Source: Candidatus Lindowbacteria bacterium RIFCSPLOWO2_12_FULL_62_27
Lineage (GTDB): Bacteria > Lindowbacteria > 2-12-FULL-62-27
Length of the DNA: 64,000 nt
Assembly (NCBI GenBank): GCA_001784175.1
Contig: MFPR01000019.1
Span: 7,994 to 71,993, forward strand
Reading direction: 5' to 3'
Part shown: positions 34,208-41,625 of the stretch, piece by piece
How the letters are laid out: each line of letters starts with the position of its first letter
Numbering within the stretch: the stretch's first letter is position 1
The notes under the pieces: generated by a model
What the model saw: only the letters and a program-made list of their open reading frames with translations
The model's database searches: none
Told to the model about the DNA's origin: nothing
Made by a program: the position numbers and the translations under genes

Positions 34208-34535
34208 GATCGGTCTTCGGGCGCAGTCTCTCCCCGCCGGGTTGCGAGACTCGCAATCCGTCATCGAAACTACACGCGTCATGATGAACTTGCCCTCCGC
34301 CCTGTGCTCCACGGGTGGAGGATGGTCCCGTACACGAACATCCATAATAAGTGCGCTCGCTCTACTCCAGAGCGTTCGTCGCCTCCTATCTTCGGTTCCC
34401 TCGGCGCGCGCCTGCGTCCTCATGGATGGGCGCGCCTGAAGGTCTTCCGCTCGGGCGGTGATTTCCGCCCATCAGAAACTCGTTCCCGCTACACGCTCCT
34501 TCCTCGCAGTTCCGCCGCGGCGCTTCGTCTTCCGC
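34208..34535 (-). other. Long hairpin-rich leader between DUF11 protein B and the sorting-domain gene
   Basis: 328 bp without a convincing gene. On the minus strand it holds several clean hairpins: GGGCGG-N6-CCGCCC (near 34453-34470), GGCGCGC...GCGCGCC (34403-34436), CGCTCT-GGAGT-AGAGCG (34354-34370), CTCCA-CCCG-TGGAG (34307-34320) and TTGCGA-GTC-TCGCAA (34243-34257). None is followed by a T-run. It may hold a structured leader or attenuation signals; no known riboswitch fits. Confidence 0.4.
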
Positions 34536-35750
34536 TTACTGAATGACCACCCGGTACGCCACGCGCCCGTTGTCGTAGACGCCGTCCGCGAAATTGACCA
34601 TCCCCTTCGCGTCGCCGTTGTTCTCGCCCAAGTTCGTCTCCAGCGACCACCGGATCGCGCGCACCTGCTGGTTCACGCCCGTCGTCGGCGCCGTGTCCGA
34701 CTGGTGACCCTCCGTGTCCTTGAAGTCCAGCTCGGTCCCCGGCGCGTCCGTGTCGAACGTCACCGTGATGTCCGAATCCCCGTACGCCGTCGCCGTCTGG
34801 TTCGAGTTCCCCAGGTAAATCCCGCTGTCCGCCGAATTGCGCACATACCGCGTGTTGGTCGGAATCGCGTCCATCAGCTCGCAACCGCGCGCCGTGTCGC
34901 CGCCGTCGTTGTCGAACGTGATGTTGATGATGAGCGTGTCGCCCGGCCGGGACCGGCCCGACGTCTCCTCGGACATCGTCTTGTCCACAAACACGTTCGG
35001 CGCCAAGACCGTCGTCACCGTCGTGTCGTACTGCGTGTCCCGCTCATTCGACACCGCTCCCACCGGAACGCTGTCCTGCCACCCGTCGCCCGACGTGCCG
35101 CCGTTGCCGACCGGCGCGCGGTTCGTGACCAGAATGAACGCCGCCGTCGTTTCGTTGTCGTTGGCGTCCGTCGGAATCAGCACCACCAAAACCACCGTGT
35201 CAGACGCCCCGGCCGCCAACTGGATGAAGTTGCTCGCGCCCTGGTAGGCGCCGATAATCGTGTCGCCGTTGTCCCAGCCGCCGTCGTTGTCCGAATCCGT
35301 GTACACCTTGTAACTGCCCGTGATGTTCCAGTTTGTGCTCCCGGCGCTCGGCCCCGAATCCCCCTGGCTCGACGGATGTCCCGCCGAGTCGAAATAGATC
35401 CGCATCGTCGCGTTCCCTTCGTTCTTCACGTAGTACGGGTAGCTCGCCGTATCTCCAGCGGCCCACCGCGTGTCCGCGGGCGTCCCGATATTCGCGAGGT
35501 CGTATCCCGTGTCCACCGAAATCTGCGCCACGCTCGTGGGTCCCCGGAAGGCCGAATCGCTGCTGCCGGACGACCTCATGTACGAGACCGACACCTCGCC
35601 GCGCGCCTGCGGCTCCGTGTCGCCTGTCACAAACACGCCGTTCGTGATGCTGTCCGTACTCGCCGTCCCGGCTGCCATGGCGGTCCCCGCCATGAGACCG
35701 ATCAGCGCCAGTGCCATCGTTAAAACCAAACCTTTCTTCAATCCGTTCAT
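34536..35750 (-). CDS. DUF11-type exported protein B
   Basis: 404 residues. The start is ATG 35750, with a strong AAAGGAGG nine bases upstream; signal peptide LVLTMALALIGLMAGTAMA. Two halves: an N-terminal domain (TDSITNGVFVTGDTEPQARG...YYVKNEGNATMRIYFDSAG) and a C-terminal DUF11-like domain (FVDKTMSEETSGRSRPGDT...ITFDNDGGDTARG...NTRYVRNSADSG), ending in NGRVAYRVVIQ. No sorting domain or anchor is visible. The plus-strand paralogue starts at 63659 with the same ribosome-binding site. It is very similar in its second half to the gene at 35821-37035, suggesting duplication with later conversion. Function unknown; likely a subunit of a surface structure. Confidence 0.85.
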   Translation of the reverse strand: MNGLKKGLVLTMALALIGLMAGTAMAAGTASTDSITNGVFVTGDTEPQARGEVSVSYMRSSGSSDSAFRGPTSVAQISVDTGYDLANIGTPADTRWAAGDTASYPYYVKNEGNATMRIYFDSAGHPSSQGDSGPSAGSTNWNITGSYKVYTDSDNDGGWDNGDTIIGAYQGASNFIQLAAGASDTVVLVVLIPTDANDNETTAAFILVTNRAPVGNGGTSGDGWQDSVPVGAVSNERDTQYDTTVTTVLAPNVFVDKTMSEETSGRSRPGDTLIINITFDNDGGDTARGCELMDAIPTNTRYVRNSADSGIYLGNSNQTATAYGDSDITVTFDTDAPGTELDFKDTEGHQSDTAPTTGVNQQVRAIRWSLETNLGENNGDAKGMVNFADGVYDNGRVAYRVVIQ

Positions 35751-35820
35751 CTCAGTGCCTCCTTTGGCTTTGTTCCCGTCCAACTTCCCTTCATCTATGC
35801 TCATGTCCTCGTGTCACCCA

Positions 35821-37035
35821 TCACTCAATGACGACGCGGTAGGCCACGCGCCCGTTGTCGTAGTCGCCGTTGTTGAAATTCACGGTCCCCTTCGCGTCCC
35901 CGTTGTTCTCTCCCAGCGGCGTCTCCAGCGACCACCGGATCGCGCGCACGGTCTGGTTCGGGCCCGTCGTCGGCGCCGTGTCCGACTGATGGCCCTCCGT
36001 GTCCTTGAAGTCCATCTCCGCGCCCGGCGCGTCCGTGTCGAACGTCACCGTGATGTCCGAATCCCCGTACGACGTGGCCGTCTGGTTCGAATTGCCCAGA
36101 TAGATCCCGCTGTCCGCGGAGTTGCGGACGTACCGGGTGTTGTTCGGGATCGCGTCCATGATCTCGACCCCGCGCGCCGTGTCGCCGCCGTCGTTGTCGA
36201 ACGTGATGTTGATGACCAGCGTGTCGCCCGGCCGGGACCGGCCCGGTGTCTCCTCGGACATCGTCTTGTCCAAAAACACGTTCGGGCCGACCACCGTCGT
36301 CACCGTCGTGTCGTACTGCGTGTCCCGCTCCGTGCCCGTGTACGGCACGCTGTCCTGCCAGCCGTCGCCGGTCGTCGAGCCGTTCCCGACCGGCGCGCGG
36401 TTCGTCACCAAAAGAAACGCCGTCGTCGTCTCTCCGTCGTTCGCGTCGCCCGGGATCGCCACCACGAGAACCATGGTGTCCGACGCATCCGGCGCAAGCT
36501 GGATGTAGTTGGCGGCGCCCTGGTAGGGCCCGATGATCGTGTCGCCGTTGTCCCAGCTCCCGTCGTTGTCCGAATCGGTGTACACCTTGTAACTGCCCGG
36601 GATGCTCCAGTTCGCGCTTCCCGCCGCCGGGCCCGAATCGCCCTGGCTCGCCGGATGCCCCGCCGAGTCGAAATAGATGCGGAGGGTCGCGTTGCCGGTA
36701 TTCTTGATCCAGTAGCCGTAACTGACCGTGTCGCCGATCGCCGCGCGCGAGTCCGGCGGCGTGCCGATCAGCGCCATGTCGTAGCCCGTGTCGACCGTGA
36801 CGCTCACGCCCGCGGAGGTGAAACCGGAGTAGATGGAATCCGGAACGCTGGCTGAAATCTGGTAGGCCACGGACAGCCGGCCCGCGGCCTGCGGAACGGT
36901 ATCGCCCGGCGTGAATACCCCGTTCGTAATGGTGGTCTGGCTCGACGTGCCGGCGCCCCGGGCCGGGATGGCGAGCGCTGCCCACACGAGAAGCGCCGCC
37001 ATCCACCTCACTGCGGAAGCAGGCCGGATCGTCAT
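35821..37035 (-). CDS. DUF11-type exported protein A
   Basis: 404 residues; signal peptide MAALLVWAALAIPARG. Same two-domain plan as protein B, with TITNGVFTPGDTVPQAAGRLS at the start of the mature protein and RYVRNSADSGIYLGN near the end. Its ATG shares one base with the stop of the upstream gene (TAATG), so the two are coupled. The paralogue on the plus strand is at 62346-63575. No anchor or catalytic motif is seen. Confidence 0.85.
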   Translation of the reverse strand: MTIRPASAVRWMAALLVWAALAIPARGAGTSSQTTITNGVFTPGDTVPQAAGRLSVAYQISASVPDSIYSGFTSAGVSVTVDTGYDMALIGTPPDSRAAIGDTVSYGYWIKNTGNATLRIYFDSAGHPASQGDSGPAAGSANWSIPGSYKVYTDSDNDGSWDNGDTIIGPYQGAANYIQLAPDASDTMVLVVAIPGDANDGETTTAFLLVTNRAPVGNGSTTGDGWQDSVPYTGTERDTQYDTTVTTVVGPNVFLDKTMSEETPGRSRPGDTLVINITFDNDGGDTARGVEIMDAIPNNTRYVRNSADSGIYLGNSNQTATSYGDSDITVTFDTDAPGAEMDFKDTEGHQSDTAPTTGPNQTVRAIRWSLETPLGENNGDAKGTVNFNNGDYDNGRVAYRVVIE

Positions 37036-38168
37036 TATTTGACTATAATCTTCAAGGTTAAGGTGTCCGAAGGTGTCGCCGTACTCGGATCCATGCGGTT
37101 GTTCCGCGTGAATCGGACCATCGTGGCCGAGTCGGCCATCGGCGTCTGCCAGACGTCCTCGCCTCCGCCGCCCGTGACGCGATACTCGATGCTCCACCCG
37201 CTCTGCGCGCTCGCCGCCGTGGACGAATCCGCGAAGACGGTATTGGCCGGAAGATAATCGTAGACGACAACGCCCTTGGCGGGCGCATAGCCGTTGTTCC
37301 GCACGGTGATGCTGTAGACCACCGTGTCGCCGGGCCGGGGCCGGCCGGTCGGCGCGCTGGAATCGGCCGACACCGCCTTGACCACATCCACATTCGGCGC
37401 CGACCACAACGCCGACGAGTCGCTCAAATTCCCGTGGGTGTCCGACGCCACCACATAATAGAATTGACTATCCCCCTGGGATGCAGTTGTGTCGAGACAA
37501 CCCCGCGTGTCCACAAGGAGGCTTGCGTTGATGCGCGAGGACAAACGGCTGTCGGTTGTCGCCGACCGGAACACGTGGTAGCCGGACGAGTCCGGCGCGG
37601 CCGACGTGTTCCAAGTCACATAAACGCCGGTCTCCGCCCCGCTCAGATTGGCCACGGCCTGTACTCCGGTCACGAGCGCGGGTTTCTCGTTGTCGATCCC
37701 GATATTCTGCGTCGTGTCCGCCGGCCCGGTTCCCGACGCGTCGGCCACCGCAATCCGCAGTTGAACTCTTGATGTGATCGTATCCGGCAGGTCGGTCTTC
37801 GACAACCACACAACAGTTTTCGTGTCCCCCAGGGTGGGACAATAAAGGTTTGATATAACCGATGTTCCGCTCAACGTCGCCGTCAGCCAGGTGCTTCCGC
37901 TGTCCTTGCTGAACTCCACCGTCGCGGTGCAAAAGTCGCTGTCTGCGTCTATCGCCAGAAACTGTACAGTGACTGCCGCGGAATAGGTCTCCCCATCAAC
38001 TGGATTGAGAATCGTGTCGTAGGGTTGAACGGCGAGTGCGGAGGGACACGGAAGAAACAGTGATGCGACAGCGCCCGTGACGGCCCCAATCCCCGCGCGG
38101 AGGAAGTATCGGAACAGACCGTTCAAGAAAACATGGCGCCGAGTGGTATCTATTTGGTACTCAGACAT
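37035..38168 (-). CDS. Exported protein equal to the C-terminal unit of the 5503-residue protein
   Basis: 377 residues: a long signal peptide (hydrophobic AGIGAVTGAVASLFLP, ending SALA), then two fibronectin-like domains (QPYDTILNPVDGETYSAAV..., IDNEKPALVTGVQAV...) and a DUF11 domain (PTGRPRPGDTVVYSITVRNNGYAPAKGVVVYDYLPANT), ending RMDPSTATPSDTLTLKI. From residue ~48 on it aligns end to end with the last ~330 residues of the 44567-61078 protein. First gene of the minus-strand exoprotein operon, with its own promoter at 38210-38238. Confidence 0.85.
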   Translation of the reverse strand: MSEYQIDTTRRHVFLNGLFRYFLRAGIGAVTGAVASLFLPCPSALAVQPYDTILNPVDGETYSAAVTVQFLAIDADSDFCTATVEFSKDSGSTWLTATLSGTSVISNLYCPTLGDTKTVVWLSKTDLPDTITSRVQLRIAVADASGTGPADTTQNIGIDNEKPALVTGVQAVANLSGAETGVYVTWNTSAAPDSSGYHVFRSATTDSRLSSRINASLLVDTRGCLDTTASQGDSQFYYVVASDTHGNLSDSSALWSAPNVDVVKAVSADSSAPTGRPRPGDTVVYSITVRNNGYAPAKGVVVYDYLPANTVFADSSTAASAQSGWSIEYRVTGGGGEDVWQTPMADSATMVRFTRNNRMDPSTATPSDTLTLKIIVK

Positions 38169-38209
38169 AAGCTCGCTAATGCCTTCACCACAACATTGAC
38201 GGAAGGATA

Positions 38210-38238
38210 AGAATACTTATTGTAATATATACATACAA
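38210..38238 (-). promoter_or_regulatory. Sigma-70-like promoter of the minus-strand exoprotein operon
   Basis: On the minus strand TTGTAT (38238-38233), 17 bases, TATTCT (38215-38210), in an AT-rich patch; expected start about 35 bases before ATG 38168. Confidence 0.55.
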
Positions 38239-38399
38239 GGGAAAGCTGGATTTGTTATGTCATAGTGACCCAAATCGGTTGACGGCCCGGGGGGCGGATA
38301 CTGTGAGTAACGGGATGGATTGGAGCGGTTGACTACGCTTTGGCTGTCACCGCAAGTCCTGATCTTGCTAAAATTGACTGGAGTTTTCTATATCACGTC
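38239..38399. other. Intergenic stretch, nothing recognised
   Basis: 161 bp between the exoprotein promoter and the 3' end of the chimeric gene. No open frame, hairpin with T-run or repeat family member was found. Confidence 0.5.
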
Positions 38400-39131
38400 C
38401 TACCCCTCGAAATGTTTCCCCAATTCCTCCCGCCCGGCCTTGGTGACGGCCCGGACAAGTTTCGGAACGGCCGTCTCCATCCACCGCCGGTGCGCGCGGG
38501 TGAGTCGGACTTTCCCCGCCGGTCCCTCTTCGGTTTCGAGACAGCGATTGATGTAAACCAGGAGGGCGTTGGCCTCCATGCTGGCGATGAGCCGGGCGAG
38601 CGCCTTGTCGAATTCGTCTGGGAATTGTTCGTGGAGCACGCATAGGTCGTACAGATCGGTGGGTTCAATGCGATCAACGACGCACTGGAGTTTCTCCGAT
38701 ACCATTTCCAGAGGGGAAGGACGTTGTATCCGTGCGACGCCATACAGTTCGTCCATCATGGCCTGTCGGGCAATTTTTTGCAGTCGGGTTTTCGAGGCAT
38801 TGACGAATTTCCGGCAAGCCTCGCGGGAAACGGTCGCCGGCAACAGCGCCGGCAGGCGTGTCGAAATGGTTTTGGCGCGGTCCGCGGCCGACATGCGGCC
38901 GGGGCGTTCTCTCCAGAGAATGGCGCCGGCAAGACGCCGGTCGAGCGGCGGCCGGCCGGGCCGGTACTGTTTCCTGATTTCCACGAATTGCGCAACGGAC
39001 TCCCGAGGAATGAGCCATGTCCGCCCTTTGAGCGCGGCGCCCTGAATTCTCCCTTGCCTGCAATATTTGGCGACGAGTTCCTCTGAAACGCCAATGACCT
39101 TGGCGGCGTCCGGGCCGGTCAGGATATCCAT
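38400..39131 (-). CDS. Chimera: HTH + antitoxin module fused to toxin C-terminal domain, catalytic core missing
   Basis: 243 residues. Residues 1-55 are an excisionase/MerR-type helix-turn-helix (LTGPDAAKVIGVSEELVAKYC...GRTWLIPRESV). Residues 70-131 (ILWRERPGRMSAADRAKTI...MDELYG) match the C-terminal module of the antitoxin at 30269-30601. Residues 139-199 (SPLEMVSEKLQCVVDRIEPTD, DLCVLHE) match residues 128-188 of the nucleotidyltransferase at 29611-30276, with about 22 identities in the first 36. The GGGT and DID active site is absent. This looks like a deletion that joined an antitoxin to the tail of its toxin. The frame is intact, so it may act as a regulator or stand-alone antitoxin. The strong promoter puts the ATG at the transcription start. 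Confidence 0.85.
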   Translation of the reverse strand: MDILTGPDAAKVIGVSEELVAKYCRQGRIQGAALKGRTWLIPRESVAQFVEIRKQYRPGRPPLDRRLAGAILWRERPGRMSAADRAKTISTRLPALLPATVSREACRKFVNASKTRLQKIARQAMMDELYGVARIQRPSPLEMVSEKLQCVVDRIEPTDLYDLCVLHEQFPDEFDKALARLIASMEANALLVYINRCLETEEGPAGKVRLTRAHRRWMETAVPKLVRAVTKAGREELGKHFEG

Positions 39132-39138
39132 GTTCTAT

Positions 39139-39166
39139 ATTATACGTTTTTCCGAATAGTTTTCAA
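39139..39166 (-). promoter_or_regulatory. Strong promoter of the chimeric gene (leaderless)
   Basis: On the minus strand TTGAAA (39166-39161), 16 bases, TATAAT (39144-39139), and the ATG at 39131, so the predicted start of transcription falls on or next to the start codon. Confidence 0.8.
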
Positions 39167-39180
39167 GTAAAAAGCGCGTG

Positions 39181-39624
39181 CTATACGTACCAGTCTTCGG
39201 TCCGAAGACCCGGAAACAGGTTGAAGTGTTTGGTGTTGTGGGTGACCAGGGTGGCGTGGTGGACGAGGGCCGTGGCTGCGATGAAAGTGTCGACGTCGCC
39301 GACGGGAAGTCCCCGGCCGGCGTCAGAGACGCCGGCACTTGGGGCGCCGGAGGCGCTGACCCGGCCGGCGAGGCCGGCTTTGAGTTCTCCGAACCGGCGG
39401 CAGACTTCGCGGTCGATCGGAAGGAGGATGATATTCTCCGCGAGTTCCTCGACCCGCGTCAGGTTGGCCTGCTTCTTCTGGGATCGGCAGGCGCCGTAAT
39501 AGAGTTCACCCAGCGTGGGAGATGCAACCGCCAGATGCTGGAGGCCGGCCTCGCCGGCCTTTTGGACGACGGGCTTGACGCCGTTGAGAAAGTAGATGAC
39601 CGTGTCGGTGTCGAGGACGATCAT
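39181..39624 (-). CDS. vapC: VapC-type PIN-domain ribonuclease toxin with a 16-residue insert
   Basis: 147 residues: LDTDTVIYFLNG (first acidic motif), SPTLGELYYGA (Glu motif), PVGDVDTFIAATAL (third motif) and VTHNTKHF. The active-site acids are present. Just before PVGD the sequence carries 16 extra residues (VSASGAPSAGVSDAGR) encoded by a 48-nt palindromic insert flanked by 9-bp direct repeats; the fragment at 30665-30807 lacks them. The start overlaps the vapB stop by 4 bp. VapC toxins cleave RNA such as initiator tRNA or rRNA. Whether the insert harms activity is unknown. Confidence 0.93.
   Translation of the reverse strand: MIVLDTDTVIYFLNGVKPVVQKAGEAGLQHLAVASPTLGELYYGACRSQKKQANLTRVEELAENIILLPIDREVCRRFGELKAGLAGRVSASGAPSAGVSDAGRGLPVGDVDTFIAATALVHHATLVTHNTKHFNLFPGLRTEDWYV
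39313..39369 (-). repeat. In-frame palindromic insert in vapC with 9-bp direct repeats
   Basis: Direct repeats CCGGCCGGC at 39313-39321 and 39361-39369 flank a palindrome from GTCAG (39322) to CTGAC (39360). Unit length is 48 nt. It contains CCGGCACTTGGG; the related element in the PIN gene at 40107 has CCGGCACTGGG. As both are written on the plus strand, the two share the order GTCAG then CCGGCACT. Confidence 0.8.
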
Positions 39625-39875
39625 GCAAGTTCCGCTCTCCCTTCACCGGAGGTTCGTCTCGCATACACGTCCTCGACGATCTCTTCCGGCGACCGCTCAT
39701 CCATCCATGACCCGGCCAGGGCCTTAAGCCGGCCCGCCCGGTCCGACCGTGGCCCCTGCCGGAGCGCTTCGGACAAGAGTTCCGACACAACCTCCGACCG
39801 GCTCCGTTTCTCCCGCCGGGCCCGCCGGTCGACCCGCCTAATCAGCGACTCATCGAGATAAATCGATACCTGCAT
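39621..39875 (-). CDS. vapB: VapB-type ribbon-helix-helix antitoxin
   Basis: 84 residues: an N-terminal ribbon-helix-helix (QVSIYLDESLIRRVDRRARREKRSRSEVVSELLSEAL) that binds operator DNA, then a flexible tail (SPEEIVEDVYARR) that would block VapC. The ATG at 39875 has a GAGGGAGAGG ribosome-binding site. Overlaps vapC by 4 bp (ATGA). Confidence 0.92.
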   Translation of the reverse strand: MQVSIYLDESLIRRVDRRARREKRSRSEVVSELLSEALRQGPRSDRAGRLKALAGSWMDERSPEEIVEDVYARRTSGEGRAELA

Positions 39876-39905
39876 CGCGCCTCTCCCTCACGTGGTATGG
39901 ATATA

Positions 39906-39942
39906 ACATATTATATTATGTGTATTTTATTCGAAAAGTCAA
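39906..39942 (-). promoter_or_regulatory. vapBC promoter and near-palindromic operator
   Basis: On the minus strand TTGACT (39942-39937), 18 bases, TAATAT (39918-39913). The sequence ACATA-N6-TATGT (39906-39921) overlaps the -10 box and is a fair operator for the ribbon-helix-helix VapB. Confidence 0.6.
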
Positions 39943-39968
39943 GGACCGGGTGGACCCTTCCGTGACGG

Positions 39969-40430
39969 TCAGGGGGCGGGAGATACGATGGAGAGATCCT
40001 TGAAATAGGCGCGATAGAATCCGAGGTCGCGGGTGAGGAATTGGTCGGCGCAGGTTTGGGCGTGGGACGCGACCAGAAAATCGGGGAGGATGCGGGTTCG
40101 CGATCCGCCGCCGGCCATGGACGGCCCAGTGCCGGTCCTGACACGGATGTCAGAGGACCGGCCGCCGGCGCGGTACTGTTTCCACATGAGCCCCGCGAGG
40201 AGGCACGCATGGCCGGGTGTGGATGCAAGCGAGATTCCGGTGTCGGACATGAATTTCTGAGTCGTCGCCTCCTCTCCGATTTGCGCCGCAAGCTCCGCAA
40301 GAACGACTTCGCACACCACCAGTTGCCCCTGTTGGAGCGCCGCATAGAGCGCGGCGCTGGACGCGGCGCGCCATTGGGGATCGGGGAGAAGGACGTCGAG
40401 CAGGATGTTGGTGTCGACGGCGGTGATCAT
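39969..40430 (-). CDS. PIN-domain ribonuclease toxin with an 18-residue insert
   Basis: 153 residues: TAVDTNILLDVLLPD (acidic motif), VVCEVVLAELAAQIG (Glu motif), ILPDFLVASHA (third motif) and TRDLGFYRAYF (fourth). Eighteen extra residues (RSSDIRVRTGTGPSMAGG) sit before GSRTRILPDF, encoded by a 54-nt insert between direct repeats GCCGCCGGC (plus strand). This is the same structural position as the insert in vapC. It forms a pair with the AbrB-type gene upstream, overlapping by 4 bp. Confidence 0.9.
   Translation of the reverse strand: MITAVDTNILLDVLLPDPQWRAASSAALYAALQQGQLVVCEVVLAELAAQIGEEATTQKFMSDTGISLASTPGHACLLAGLMWKQYRAGGRSSDIRVRTGTGPSMAGGGSRTRILPDFLVASHAQTCADQFLTRDLGFYRAYFKDLSIVSPAP
40107..40169 (-). 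repeat. In-frame palindromic insert in the second PIN gene
   Basis: Direct repeats GCCGCCGGC at 40107-40115 and 40161-40169, 54 nt apart. The interior folds as CCGGTCCTGACA / TGTCAGAGGACCGG. Related to the vapC insert by GTCAG and CCGGCACT blocks, read here on the opposite strand. Confidence 0.75.
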
Positions 40431-40645
40431 GAAGGATGCCCGCGCATCTTTTTGACCAGCCGGTCGCTCGACTGGGGCCGCTTGAGGGCGCCGGCCCAGC
40501 CCTCGAAGGGGTTTGGGCCGATCTTCTTGGTAATGACGATCCTGCCGCCGTCGATCGCAAACTCGACTTCGGAATTCTCCTCGATCCCCGTCTTTCGCCG
40601 GATCTCCCTGGGAATCGTCACCTGCCCGCGCCGCGTGACTTTCAT
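40427..40645 (-). CDS. AbrB/SpoVT-type antitoxin
   Basis: 72 residues beginning MKVTRRGQVTIPREIRRKTGI, the classic swapped-hairpin AbrB fold, followed by GRIVITKK and a tail (GWAGALKRPQSSDRLVKKMRG) likely to bind the PIN toxin. ATG 40645 has AAAGGAG eight bases upstream. The frame is open further upstream into a foldback repeat, but that is not expected to be coding. Confidence 0.92.
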   Translation of the reverse strand: MKVTRRGQVTIPREIRRKTGIEENSEVEFAIDGGRIVITKKIGPNPFEGWAGALKRPQSSDRLVKKMRGHPS

Positions 40646-40695
40646 GCTCACAGCTCCTTTTGTCAGCCCCAGGTAAAGCGCGACGAAAACATCTG

Positions 40696-40796
40696 CCACG
40701 AACGAACACGAACTTGGAACACGAACGAACACGAACATTTTCACATGGGATTAATGTTCTTTCGTGTCCGTTCGTGATCGTTCGTGACGTTCGTGG
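40696..40796. repeat. Foldback repeat with CACGAACGAA-type words
   Basis: The left arm begins CCACGAACGAACACGAAC and the right arm ends GTTCGTGG; arms of about 45 bp are imperfect reverse complements. Each arm repeats CACGAAC every 8-11 bases. Same design as 44405-44539, which uses CACGAATG. Confidence 0.85.
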
Positions 40797-41572
40797 TCAT
40801 GGGGTTGCGATGTTTCCCCTTCTATCTACCAATATCCTATTTCCTATTCCTACTTCTTGTAATATTATTCCGCATCTGGGCGATCCGGTCAAGCCTACTA
40901 CCAGTAAATATATATACTAAAAGCTCTAAAATATGATGAACCCGGATTTCCCGTTTTGAAACTACGCGCGGATCGCGTCGTAACTTCCATGTTAGTCAAT
41001 AAGCTATAATCGTTTCTCTGCATATCATGGGAAGCCACGCTTCTCCTTCTTGCAAAATGGCCCATCCATAAATGACCCATCCGCTGTGTGGTTAACTTTC
41101 TACAAATTAATAGCTTATAAATAACCTCTTCGCGGCGGAGTCTCTGGGTCGGATTTTGCACTGCTGTATGTATATGTATATTCCTATGGTAATTCGACCC
41201 ATCTGTTTCAAGGCTTCTTCGGGGTTCTATCCCGGCCATCCGGTCCCGGATGCCCGGGGCCGGACCGTTGTCACCAGTTACCGATTCCCGATCACCGACT
41301 TCCAGAAATCCTGATCATGATATCAAGGGCGCTCACACTTGTTGTCTATCCCGTATATATATTTCCAAAAGCAGTTCAAATCCCCTCGATCCCGCCGGTC
41401 AGCCGCTAATCCCATGTCCCTCCGCCGAATCCCCCCAGGTATCCTCACGGCGGTCTTATATACATACAAGTTATTGCGACGCGGTTGGGGTAACTTAACA
41501 ACTTGCGGTCTGGCCCAGAAAGTCCATAACTCAATACCCGGCACCATCGCCGCTCTGGGGAAGAGGATCGCG
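40797..41572. other. AT-rich gene-free stretch with isolated word-like repeats
   Basis: About 780 bp with lower GC than its surroundings and no supported gene. It contains single-arm word runs, for example TATCCTATTTCCTATTCC (40842-40859) and ACCGATTCCCGATCACCGA (41280-41298), and the string TATATACATACAAG near 41458 that also occurs at 38227. No tRNA or clear terminator was found. Confidence 0.5.
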
Positions 41573-41625
41573 GATTCGATTGTGATTTTTGAGGCGCCCG
41601 CGGTCCGTTGTGGGGCTGGGAACGG

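Noticed and set aside
34208-34535. c-di-GMP riboswitch (GEMM) in the leader
   Set aside because: A GCACAGGGC-like string is present, but the second conserved loop and the flanking stems could not be found.
40797-41572. tRNA or other structural RNA in the AT-rich gap
   Set aside because: No cloverleaf, no CCA end and no strong terminator; the hairpins found are weak.
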